A DNA stretch of 64,000 nucleotides from Hygrophila difformis. Taxonomy: Eukaryota > Streptophyta > Magnoliopsida > Lamiales > Acanthaceae. Within the stretch, counting starts at the first letter, position 1, and every line of letters begins with the position of its first letter. This document shows positions 10,780 through 20,515 of the stretch, piece by piece. The stretch lies in assembly GCA_030278955.1 (NCBI GenBank), contig JAOANR010000006.1:51922915-51986914 (forward strand), read 5' to 3'. Below the pieces are notes generated by a model. The model worked only from the letters and a program-made list of their open reading frames with translations, did no database searches and was not told the origin of the DNA. A program made the translations under genes and the position numbers.

Positions 10780-11280
10780 TCGTGGAATCCTAGCCCATGT
10801 CGCGGAACAAGGTTCCTCGACTGGGGTTTAGCGCCATTAGAGGGGGCGTTAAACTGGAAGCCAGTCGCGAGGCATGGCCTCGCGACTGAGGGGGGTTCCT
10901 CGACAGGATTGACAAGGAGGTGGGCCAGGTGTGAGTTGTGTCGCGGAACTGGCAGCCAGTCGCGAGGCGTGGGCTCGCGACTGGGTGTCTCGCGACACAA
11001 AAAGACATGGTTTCGAAAAGGATTAACAGGGTGTGTCGCGGAACTGGTAGCCAGTCGAGAGGCATGGCCTCGCGACACGGGTTCATTCCGCGACAGGATA
11101 TGGAATGGGGGGGTTATGGGACTGATGAGACTGTGGCGCGAAGCTACCCCTGTCGCGAGGCGTGGTCCCGCGACAGGGTTTCGCTACGCGACAGAGATCC
11201 CACTGCATCTAGAGACTCATGGCGCTATCCTTCCTCCTGGCGTGAGGCAATGCCTCGCGACACAAGGGGGTTTCCGCGAC
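10780..11280. repeat. Hairpin array, cluster III, internal region of element 1
   Basis: Multiple TGTCGCG/CGCGACA palindromes, for example GTCGCGAGGC then GTGG then GCTCGCGAC near 10960-10982, lie upstream (minus sense) of the internal TATA-like site. They resemble LTR cluster II more than random sequence. Open frames across this block on both strands reflect the repeats. Confidence 0.65.
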
Positions 11281-11431
11281 ACGAAATTTTGAATTTTCAA
11301 ATTTTCGTGGTCTGGGCCCGAGTGTGTTATTGGCCTGGATTCACTTTATTTGATTTGGGCTTGAATAAGTTCAGTCCAAATAAATTCAAAATGACTGGGC
11401 TGAATTTAAACAATCTACTTGCTTATAAATA

Positions 11432-11529
11432 GGTTGGATCAATTCCATTTATTGTGAAATTTATTCCGGATTTTAAATTGCTTTAAATTCCGAGAATATT
11501 TTCTTAGAATTCATGGAATCAATCCAACC
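11432..11529. repeat. Large imperfect hairpin of the module region, element 1
   Basis: Outer arms GGTTGGATCAATTCCA and TGGAATCAATCCAACC pair at 14 of 16 positions, with an inner ATTCCGGA / TTCCGAGAAT pairing around an AAATTGCTTTAAATT centre. Related copies occur at 39959-40054, about 40312-40400 and 40732-40828 (element 2) and, inverted, at about 62318-62414 and 62647-62745 (element 3). Confidence 0.7.
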
Positions 11530-11582
11530 GGGAACCTGGTTTTCTGTGTCATTTTTCTGCTTCTTCTTTTTGGTGGTTCCGG

Positions 11583-11668
11583 AACTCCTGCAAGATAGAT
11601 AAATGAACGCATTAGATTCTCTCCAAATATCAACATCCTCACATTTAGAGTCTTAGCACTCTAAATGT
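11583..11668 (-). repeat. Hairpin and splice-acceptor module, element 1
   Basis: On the minus strand: hairpin ACATTTAGAGT, GCTAAG loop, ACTCTAAATGT (11668-11641), then GAGGATGTTGAT, then about 45 nt ending in TCTTGCAG, then GAGTTCCGGAACCACC. The arrangement fits branch-point region plus 3' splice site. The module is present several times in the family (see 40158-40191, 62511-62597). Confidence 0.55.
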
Positions 11669-11773
11669 GTGATTTGATTTTTGAGACTGGAATATTTTTG
11701 TTTTAAATAAAGTATGTACACTAGCTATGAGTAAATCAGGAGTTTAATTTTCTTATAAAATGGCGCTGCATCC

Positions 11774-11791
11774 TCCCCGGCAACGGCGCCA
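11774..11791 (-). other. tRNA-Asp primer-binding site of element 1
   Basis: The minus strand reads TGGCGCCGTTGCCGGGGA immediately after the LTR end. This is the complement of the plant tRNA-Asp 3' end including CCA, with 18 of 18 matches to my recollection of that tRNA. It primes minus-strand cDNA synthesis and marks the LTR boundary. Confidence 0.9.
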
Positions 11792-13856
11792 TGAAACTTT
11801 TGACAATTTCCCACACGAGTATTTTCTAAAATAAAAGGATTTAATCCCGGGTTTGATTTTTATTTAATGAAACAAATTTATGAAGGCGGAGTTTGGATTA
11901 GGGATATATGTATAGGTTGTCATGTTTTTATTACTCGTGTTAAGAAACTGTGGCCCGAAAGCGCACGGTGTCAAAAATTGCAGTAATTTATAGTAAGACC
12001 GGATCGTTCACTGGAGGATGTGCGATAGAAGCAGGGCCCACGTCATTTTATAAGATTTTCAACTCGGTTACTCGAATCAGTTTGAGAAGTTGACTAACAA
12101 CTACTTTACTGAAATTAAGCTAATTAAGAAAGAAATTAAACCTATTCTACAAAACACGTAAAATTCTATTCTAGAATGCAGATAAGTGTAAGCTACAAAG
12201 CAGTTAAAGTTAGGTCAAGAAAGCAGGTAATTTTACTCTATGGAAGCAGTAGAATTAATCTAGGAACGCTGTAAATCTAAACTATGCTATCTATGAAGCT
12301 GATTTAGAGAAATGACAGAATGAACAGGGAGAAAAGAATAAAAATTGGACAAGGTTTAGATAAAGCATTATTAAACTTCCATTTTTATACACAGATCTTT
12401 GTTTGGGATAATCCTATCAGACAGCTAATTCTCATGCTCTCAGTACTATGTTCCCTTTAACAGACAGGTACTTACAGTATGAGTTTACATGTTCTTAAGA
12501 CCACAAATTCTAAGATACCACAGATTCATAACTGCCCCGGCCAGGGTATGTTATTTCATTTGCAGTGGATAAGCAACACCAGACAGTTCATTAGTTGAAT
12601 TGCCAAGTACTGCTATCGTTCCCTCATGTCACATCCAAAGAGTCTAATCAAGCCTGAACTATCCCATAACTCTCAAACCTAGAAGCAGTTCCACTACTCT
12701 CAAGACAGCTGAGTGACCTCTAAAGAAAGCATAAATAAAACGGAAAGCGGTAAGGAAGCATTAACAATCCTATCACTCAGAGGTTTTGAAAGAGTTACCC
12801 TGGTAGTATAAGAAGAGCCCCCAGTCAGGATGACCGGAAGTGGATCAAGAATTCCCAGCTCTCGGTGAACCACGTATAGTGTTCACTTCCTTCCGGGTGG
12901 TTATGAGTTACAAACTAATGAAACGAGCTAACAATTTAGTTTGTTCCGGATGCACTCACTCAGGACTCGAAATTAGGTTTTGGCAGAAGAGGATAGCAGT
13001 TGAAAGGAACTCAACCCTATCTTAGAAAATAACCAAGGCCTGAGTGTTGTTCCTCTATAATTATCCATCACACTGTATTTGAATCCAAGTGGATCCCATC
13101 TCGATGTAATAGTTAAGACTAGATTCCCAACACACAGCAATTTCGGGAAATAATTGATTTGAAAATCATTCCCTAAACAGGTACTAGACTCTCAATAAGA
13201 ACACAGACCCTTTCAGTCTAGATGAGACCTAACCGCTGACTCTGCTTCTAATTTCCCAAAATCAACCGTCGGTAGAATATGAACTAGTCATAACTGAGGA
13301 GTTTATCCCTTGCTCAGATCCGGATTATGTAAATGAATTTTTGTTGGAAATTTAATACGCAGTATCTGTTTAAATCTAGACTTCTAATGTCCAAGGGAAG
13401 GATCCCAAAATAATATTGACCACAATATTACATAATATTATCATGCATACGGATATAAGTAAATGTAAAATAAATAACCCAAGATATAGTGGTGGGTAAA
13501 GACAGAAGTTGAGACACATATATGAAGCAGCCGTGGGGCTAAATATGGTGGCAGAATAATCAGGTGGACTTGCAAACATCTGCTATCCAGTTTCTCAATT
13601 ACTCGGATGGATGAATTGAGAAAGCAGAAACCCTATAATGGCAGTGTCGCTACCAGTTGGGTCCCCACCATCTGCGATTAAGATAAAAACCTACATGCTT
13701 CTTTTCTGCGATATGTATCAGCTAATATTGACAGAAATTATCGGATTTATATCACAGATTAGAATTTGGGTTTGGAATTTAAGCTAAAGAAAATAAAACT
13801 GTGTCTGGATAGGAGTCAGCTGAGCAGCTATTATAATCCCGGATGGACGAACCGCC

Positions 13857-14880
13857 AATAATTGTGGGCTTCTTAATTTATCTCATTGGGCTATCTATAT
13901 AATTGATCAAGCACCAATTTAATTAATTTAGCCAACTTAGTTAATTAATCATGATTAAATTAATTTACCCCTGAATTAATTATTCGGGATGTTACATTCC
14001 CTCCCCCTTAGGATCATTCGTCCTCGAATGAAATAAAAGTAGGTATTAATATCTTATCTCCACTGAATTGTGGGTGAGCTCCAACTTTGAACATCTAAAC
14101 ACACGCTTCTATTAGTCCCTGACGTCGTGTCCTTGTCACAGGTTGACACCATAGTTCTTTCTCTATTTAGAGCGTCTTATAATAAGTACTTCATCCTTGA
14201 TTGATTACTCGTCTTTAGTATGATTCATATTCTCGACCCTTGTCAACCTGACACTCGAACGTGGTTGACTATTGCAAGAGAAACTTAAACATCTTCAGGT
14301 GTTCCTTCCACTTACACTGGAACCAACTTACAAACTCATATTTAGTCATTAGAATCCAGATTAAATCCGGCGTTTCATATCAAGCAGTAGCCTTTTTCTC
14401 TAAATCTCCATTGACATTCGACGGATCAATTAGATTTGTCTCCCTTTAAATGAGTTCACTATACGTTGGAAACTCGCGAGTCTCAAGCTCCTGTCGTGGT
14501 TCCTTCTCACACTTTTACTTCATGTCCTGGAGAGCAATCAGCAATTTGGCCGTAAATTCTGTGTTTCGTTGCATCTCGTCTCACAATTCTATTGTCAGTC
14601 TTGCACTTTCTCATTGGAGCATTGGAAATTTAATACAATCCGCTTAATTTCCATGCTTATTGATCCAAACTTTAGTAAATTTTATCCCGGGAGTCATCTC
14701 AATTTATGCCTTGTTAGTAATTAAATCAGGGCTTGTAGCCCGGATATGTTTTTGTGGTTCCTGGGATTATTTTACTGTATTGTTGTTATTATCTCGCTTC
14801 GTATTAGCTGTCTAAGCTGAGTGATCAACAGTTTAGTACAGTTAATACGGCGGTGACGTCGCGAAAATGGTTTTAAATTC
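13857..14880 (-). mobile_element. Fragment of a Tekay/Del-type gypsy element inside the LTR
   Basis: The left LTR goes straight from GAACCGCCAA to the TACTACCCAGACC region; the right LTR has about 1 kb here instead. Read on the minus strand, the fragment contains TTCATTCGAGGACGAATGAT, the purine run AAGGGGGAGGGA, then TGTAACATCCCG. This is the usual plant chromovirus arrangement of pol end, polypurine tract and 3' LTR start. Only about 140 bp of that LTR is present (13999-13857) and I see no target duplication, so this is a truncated piece rather than a clean insertion. Confidence 0.65.
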
Positions 14881-15439
14881 CACCGACTACTACCCAGACC
14901 ATACAAAATAACAACTAGTAATGAATATTCAGACTACGAGCTAGTTTATCCGTGTGGGAATACCAGCCAACATTAGTCTGATTTATTATTTACTAGTTGT
15001 TTCACACAATCACAAGAAAGACAAAATAAAATGAAATAAAATGAGATTCCTTGCATGAGAGACATTGGTTTCTCATGCACGGGTATGGAATTAATCCATA
15101 ATTAATGACTTAAATAATCCTTCACACCATAATTAATTACAGTCCAGATTATCTGTTTAAGGCATTAAGGTTTTGTTTATAGAAAAGTATTTTAATGAGA
15201 ATTGAACAAAAATCTTTTAATCATGGTAATTATTGACCTTAATTATTGCTAATCACGATCTTTAATTATTGATTTAAGAGTTCAATCATTTAAGTGGAGA
15301 AAATGGAGAATCAAAATTTTGGCAGCATAACGCCTTATACTGCAATCTTGGGATATTACATCTTAATCCGTGGGATTAAGATGTGAATGATGCAATATAA
15401 TAGAGGATTAGGAATTTTGAGATTTAAAGAGATAGGGAT

Positions 15440-15980
15440 CCTGTCGTGAAACCATAAATTGTGTCGCGAACCGAGACTCGTGGCATGGGTATCTCGACAG
15501 GATGTTTTTAGAAATTTTTGGTAGGTTAAGCTCTGTGTCGCTAGACTGGGGTTGTGTCGCGAACCATGGGTTCTCGACAGGAGTCTGGCGCCACAAAGCT
15601 TAACTGAAAATTTTCTAAGTGTTTGGGTCCTAGTCGCTAGAGTTAGGGATTATGTCGCGAGACGTGGCCTCGCGACAGGATGGTCTGGCGACTGGGTTTT
15701 CAAAGATTTTAACAAGGCATAATTTCCTGTCTCGAAACAAAAGTGTGTCGCGAACCGTGGGTTTGCGACAGGGGTTTCTCGACAGAGCCATATCACAAAA
15801 ATGCAAGAGTTTTGGTTCTCAGTCGCTAAGCAGGGGTTGTGTCGCGAACCGTGGGTTCTCGACAGGAGTGCCTCGCGACTGAGGTTTTCAAAATATTAAG
15901 ACAAGTGTCCCTAAGCATCCATGTCGCGAAACAACCTTCCTGTCGCTAGACGTGGCCTCGCGACAGGAGGAGGTTGGCGA
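15440..15980. repeat. Hairpin array, cluster I, 5' LTR of element 1
   Basis: Hairpins start at 15555, 15653, 15746, 15840 and 15941, spacing 93-101 bp. Arms include TGTCGCGAACC/GGTTCTCGACA and TGTCGCGAGAC/GCCTCGCGACA, with loop GTG or ATG. Inner arm bases vary between units while pairing is mostly kept. Confidence 0.8.
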
Positions 15981-16596
15981 CATGGGTGGTTCAGGACATG
16001 AGTCAGAAAAGTAAAATGGAACAGTAGCATGCAAACAGCGTGATCTACCCTATTTCAGATCAAAAAGTGATTCTAACCCAAAATAACCGAACAAGAATTT
16101 AAATAAGACAATATTAACTAAAACAATATTTAAATAAGGCAAATCCTAATCTAGGGCTGATCACACCCAAACATGCTCCATTATCCAAGAAAATAAGAAC
16201 AGTAAACATAATAAAATAACAATAAGGGTCAAATGACCCAAAAGGGAAAGAAAGCAGTAAATCCATGGGTCATAACACCCATTTCATGATTTTTGGGACA
16301 CCATTTGATGAATATTCTCCCATTTTATAAAGTGGGCTTGAAAATGCCCATGATTTGGGGTATTTCAAACCCTAAATCAAAAATCCCACAAGAAAAGCAA
16401 CATATAAAACTGGCTATCTAGCTAAACTGAAATATAAAAGTTAATCTAAAGCTGTCTAAGCTAAACTAAAACATAAATTAAATAATACAAAAAAAATAAT
16501 TAAACTAAACTAAACTACTACCTAGAGAGAAATATCTCCAAACTATGTCTTCAAGCAACTGAAATTCTAACTCTTGAGCACATAGGGATCACCACA

Positions 16597-16604
16597 TATT
16601 TATA
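16597..16604 (-). promoter_or_regulatory. TATA-like box of the 5' LTR, element 1
   Basis: Minus-strand TATAAATA in the sequence CTCTATAAATATG, conserved in all LTRs of the family in this window. As part of the 5' LTR it is the copy expected to start genomic transcripts. Confidence 0.55.
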
Positions 16605-16647
16605 GAGGTGAAACCATAGGCCCATGGGCCTTGGTCTGAAGCCCATT

Positions 16648-17015
16648 GTGTCGCAAGACATCACACACATCTCAGCCATGTCGCGGGATCACGCGTTGTG
16701 GCGCGAAACGATGCCTCATGTTGCAAAGCTTCACGACTGAGTCTTGGCTTTCTTTTGATTTCTCCTTCTGTGGCGCGAAACACTTCCCTGTCGCGAGGCC
16801 ATGGATCGCGACAGGGGTGGCTAGCGACAGGGTTCTTTCTCCATCTGCGAGTTGTGGCGCGGAACCTTCGTGTGTCGCTAGACCATGGTTCGCGCCACGG
16901 GGCTAGCGGCAGGATGTTCCAGGACTGGCCTTCTCTTCAGTTGGGGTGTTGTGTCGCTAGACTGCCCCCAGTCGCGAGGTCACGTCTCGCGACAGGGCAC
17001 AGTCCCGCGACTGGC
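16648..17015. repeat. Hairpin array, cluster II, 5' LTR of element 1
   Basis: Same cluster as 2546-2925, with palindromes built on TGTGGCGCG, TGTCGCTAG and TCTCGCGACAGG arms. It lies upstream of the TATA-like box at 16604-16597 in the element's sense. Confidence 0.7.
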
Positions 17016-17399
17016 TCGCCTTGTTGGGCCTGGTGGGCCAAAACATATATTTTTGTGGGTTTTTTCTTTCTTTTCCCATCTTTTTGTATTTCGTGGGCTT
17101 ATTTTATTCTTTGGCCCATCTTTTTCATTCCTTTTCTTTTTCTCATGTTTTTGGATTTTTCTAACATAAATGTGTAATAAAATTACATATTTATGCATTT
17201 TTCATATCAGCTTATTATTTTTACAAATATGCATAAATCAGTCCAATTTAACTGCTTTCTTATTTAATATAAGACCGGAATGCGATTAAATGCCCGTTTC
17301 AGACACGGAAATGGATTGAAAATAATGGACATTTCTGGCCATTATCATTTGCTCTGAAAATTCAATTAATCTCAAATATACATGGATATTTGAACTAAC

Positions 17400-17540
17400 C
17401 TGTGCAATCCAATCCCCCAAGGAATAAACTACGCCGCTTATCACCATTTTCGCCAAGACTGGGTTCGTTTTGAGAGATTCCTCATAGGCACTCCAATTGT
17501 GCTGAGGTGCGTATCTCAATATCTCATAAAGGGTCCATCC
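17400..17540 (-). pseudogene. Captured exon of a Mpv17/PMP22-family membrane protein gene
   Basis: A 141-bp exon-like unit between acceptor GATTACAG and donor GTTAGT encodes 47 residues beginning GWTLYEILRYAPQHNWSAYE and ending GDWIAQ. This matches my memory of plant peroxisomal/mitochondrial PXMP2/Mpv17-like proteins, small four-helix membrane proteins of organelles. The exon is intact. The downstream intron is cut after 52 bp by the LTR of element 1, so later exons, if any, lie beyond the left window edge. The upstream exon (from 17807) is broken. I read this as a gene fragment carried by a Helitron rather than a working gene. Confidence 0.65.
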
Positions 17541-17806
17541 CTGTAATCAACTAATCATCACTAAATTTTTTAAGAATGCAATAATCCACCAATAACTAAG
17601 GAAAAACCTCGATATCTACTTCTGAATTAATTAAACAAATTCCACCAAAAACTATTGAGAGATTAAGATAACACACACGGTCCGATGAGAATAAGTAATC
17701 CTAATTCTTAAATACAATACCAAGAAACAATATCCTTCAATCATCACTAAAATAGTGCAAAATAATTGGTTCCTGGAAACAGTAACAAAAAAGAAGTGAA
17801 ACCCAC

Positions 17807-18030
17807 ATGCCAGCAATCCTGATCAATAGTGAGCAGCTTGGTGATGGCAAAACAACAACCAATGCAATGGCAGCATTAATCGTCCTATCAATAAACCTCT
17901 CCATTTCTCTAGTGGCTGAATTCTTGGTCCTTCCGGGCCATCATCTTTACAAAATGGACTATCAGGAACTGATAGACGCTCACAGGAGGAACAAAGCAGA
18001 TATAAGTGTCTCAGTTTGAAGTCAGGCAAA
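17807..18030 (-). pseudogene. Frame-disrupted upstream exon of the same Mpv17/PMP22 fragment
   Basis: Minus-strand pieces NSATREMERFIDRTINAAI and AITKLLTIDQDCWH read towards the donor CAT|GTGGGT at 17807-17806. The codon phase fits exactly to the next exon (GGA TGG ACC). A frame change separates these two pieces and another precedes the first (after DDGPEGP), so no continuous protein can be made. Upstream of about 18030 I cannot assign exons. Confidence 0.55.
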
Positions 18031-19492
18031 GGCTGAGGATCGAGCATATCGCATTGTGAAAATGAACAGCAGAAACGAAGTCTTAAAGTTTCCAGATGAC
18101 CCAGAAATGGATACTCACACAGTATCATCTCCGACGCCCCACTTTAGAGATTCTCATCCAGTTGTTCGCGAGGACTAATTTGAGGAAATTTGACTGGTAA
18201 AGAAGACGGCAAGAACATGACTTCTCTGGTTACTGCATGGTTACCTAAGAATAATAAAATGAATGAGAGATAACTACACTTGAAAGACAACGCAACACCA
18301 AATAAAAATCATGTTTTACTTTATATGTTAAACTAAAACAAGTAAAATACATTCTAATTACAAAGCTCACCAAGCAGGAAAATCAACCTGCAGCTGCGGG
18401 TGTGAGGGGACAGAACCTGTAGAACAAAACCATGAAGCATGAACCCATATACACTACTCAGTATACACAATGGGAAATGAAGGCATCGCAGATTAATCTA
18501 CAGGAAGGGATGTGGTCATAATCTCATATTTTCACGAGTACAGAATGTGATGAATTTTATAGATATTCCCATCCAAACCATATTGCAATCCCATATTTTC
18601 TTTTTTTGGGAGATCCAATCCCCCATCACAAAAAATAGTCTAATTCGTGACATTTAGCCTATTGCGGGTACTGAAGTGTGATGTTTCAATAATAGTACAG
18701 TCTTGCCAGTTGGCATAAATTAGAGAATTTTAACCGCCGGCAACATTTATACCGTCATGTTTCCTGTATTTTGTTGAATTCCACAACATTACAACAGAGG
18801 AAACGACAAAAAACAATAGGAAATATTTTTCCAATGAAGAAAAATCCACAAACTTATGACTTATTGGGCTGAAGCTCTTCCAGAGCTATGCGACTTGGGA
18901 AAATTGCATACCCTAACTCTTCGTTTCGACCAATTGCAGAAGTATTACAAATTAAATGGGCAGACATCAGGAATTGCAATGGAAAAATTGCAATTACAAA
19001 TTAAATGGGCAAAAATTCCTATACAAAGACCCAATTGCCGAACTATTCCCATGAAGCGCAAACAGAACAACAAGAAAACAGGAGATAATCTAGGAAAAGA
19101 AAGAACATAACCTTCAATTACTGTTGTAGATGGATTGGAATAATTCGATGAAATTGGCACCACTGGAAATTTGGGCCTTCAGCATCGCAGTGGAGAGCGA
19201 AATAAGCGAAGCAGCAAGGAGTGAATTGGGGCCTCAAGCATCGCGATGTAGAGTGAAAGAAGCGAAGGAACAAAGGGCAAAGCAGAGCTGAAACGATTGG
19301 GGAAATATGGAATGCTTAATCAGTAAGAAATAAGATAGAGACGATCGAACGATCAAAAATAAAATTAGAGATCAAACGGACAGAAAAAAACCTCGCGATC
19401 CAACGGCCACAAATAAAATTGAAATAGCATCCGACGATGAGGATTGAAATTGGAGTTTGAAAAAAGTTTTGAAGGTTCTTTTATATATAGTA

Positions 19493-19521
19493 CTAGTGGA
19501 GGTCGTTGTGCGATGCACAAC
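19493..19521 (-). other. Helitron 3' terminus of element A
   Basis: A 7-bp-stem hairpin with core TGTGCGATGCACA on the plus strand sits 8 nt from CTAG. The core, the spacing and the CTAG are the same as at 31017-31043, which shows both ends belong to one Helitron family. Confidence 0.75.
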
Positions 19522-19834
19522 ATACCATGAATATACAACGGCCAATGGAAAAATGACAAATACTTTTAAGTAAGAAGACGACGTGAAAACTGAATGAAAT
19601 ATGCTCTCATATCTACCTGGTGAACCTTTTATCAAGAGTTGTAAATAAGATTGAGGTCATATCTACAATCATGCAATTATCATATCAAGCACAACTATCG
19701 TACTTGAGTCTAAGGCTGATTGATTATGCCGCAAACTATCATATTTACATGAAAATCAAAATCAAGAAGCTAGTCTGTCAGAGTACAAGCATTGTTATAA
19801 AGAAATAAAACATAGCAAAATTAACATACCCTTG

Positions 19835-20515
19835 ACTGAAGCATCATCCATCAATTTAATCTTTTCAAGTGTCTCTATCTCCACATGACTTTTTGACCCT
19901 GAATGTGTTAAACCTTCCCATTTGATCTGAAGGTCCATGTATTAAATCAAAAGTTTGATTTAACCATAAGCAAAAGTCCCTGCAAATTTCAGTCAATTAA
20001 TTATTTGCTAAGTTTTGTCTTCCTCGTCGTACCGAAGATCCAATGTATTGTTGATTTAAGTTTCCAAAAGGTAGAAGTTTGACCAAATCAGATTTCAGGC
20101 TAAGAGCATGCCTCCCCGAATTACAATAATAATTGTTTATTTTACATGGTCTCAAATGCATGCCTTGAGAATTGAAATTAGTTTGCAACAATACTGCCCC
20201 AAAAAAAAGGGCGTAGCAGCATTGAAATTACCATCATTTCAACAATTTTAGAATCCACCTTTTCAGTTGCTTGAGCAATTTCTTGTACAAGAGAATAGAA
20301 ACCCTATAACATTTGACAATAAAATAATAGCACAATTAAGTAAAAAACACTAAATCATTTTCAGTATATAACATCTAAGAAGTTCCAACGTAAGGGCTTT
20401 ACTCTTTACCGTCTAGTTTACTATTGTATGCTTGGAAAAAGAAAGAAGCATGAAAAATATCATAAATAACTAACCAAGGAATCCACTGAACTTCTAGAAC
20501 AATTTGCAGCTTCCT
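19835..20515 (-). pseudogene. Captured exons of an unrecognised gene
   Basis: Three exon-like minus-strand pieces with plausible splice sites: near 20475-20515 (EAANCSRSSVDSL, donor GTTAGT), 20232-20303 (GFYSLVQEIAQATEKVDSKI, donor GTAATT) and about 19837-19928 (IKWEGLTHSGSKSHVEIETL onwards, donor GTATGT). The order and strand suggest a single source gene. I do not recognise the protein. Confidence 0.35.

Larger units (their letters stand above)
1..17347 (-). mobile_element. Athila-like non-autonomous LTR retrotransposon (element 1)
   Basis: This element reads on the minus strand: 5' LTR 17347-11792, primer-binding site 11791-11774, internal region 11773-3246, then a 3' LTR running from 3245 past the left window edge. 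The LTR starts TGATAATGGCC and the other copies of its family start the same way; the far end reads GTTTCA directly before the primer site. The primer site matches the 3' end of plant tRNA-Asp, which is typical of Athila-type Ty3/gypsy elements. I find no protease, reverse transcriptase, RNase H or integrase motif; one long minus-strand frame (9002-4875) fills the coding space. The two LTRs are very similar by eye apart from a 1-kb block in the right copy, suggesting a fairly recent insertion. The left end lies outside the window, so the target duplication (candidate tttgc at 17348-17352) cannot be tested. Confidence 0.85.
11792..17347 (-). repeat. 5' LTR of element 1, 5556 bp including a 1-kb insertion
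   Basis: It runs from TGATAATGGCC (17347 downward) to GTTTCA next to the primer site. Removing the foreign block (13857-14880) leaves about 4.5 kb, very long for an Athila-type LTR. Order in the element's sense: hairpin cluster II (17015-16648), TATA-like box (16604-16597), hairpin cluster I (15980-15440), foreign block, and a leader-like segment 13856-11792 without genes. Confidence 0.85.
17348..19490 (-). mobile_element. Helitron-type element C (partial), carrying Mpv17/PMP22 exons
   Basis: Read on the minus strand, the 5' side begins TACTATATATAAAAG at about 19491, directly after the CTAG end of element A, and contains a CCGTTGGATC motif near 19393. That start and motif match the 5' regions of elements A and B. 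The leading TC is missing, so the 5' tip is truncated or was the target of A. The other end is not visible because element 1 is inserted at 17347. No Rep or helicase gene is present. Confidence 0.5.

Noticed and set aside
11774..11791. A tRNA-Asp gene end
   Set aside because: Only the last 18 bases match, including CCA, which plant tRNA genes do not encode. It is a primer-binding site.
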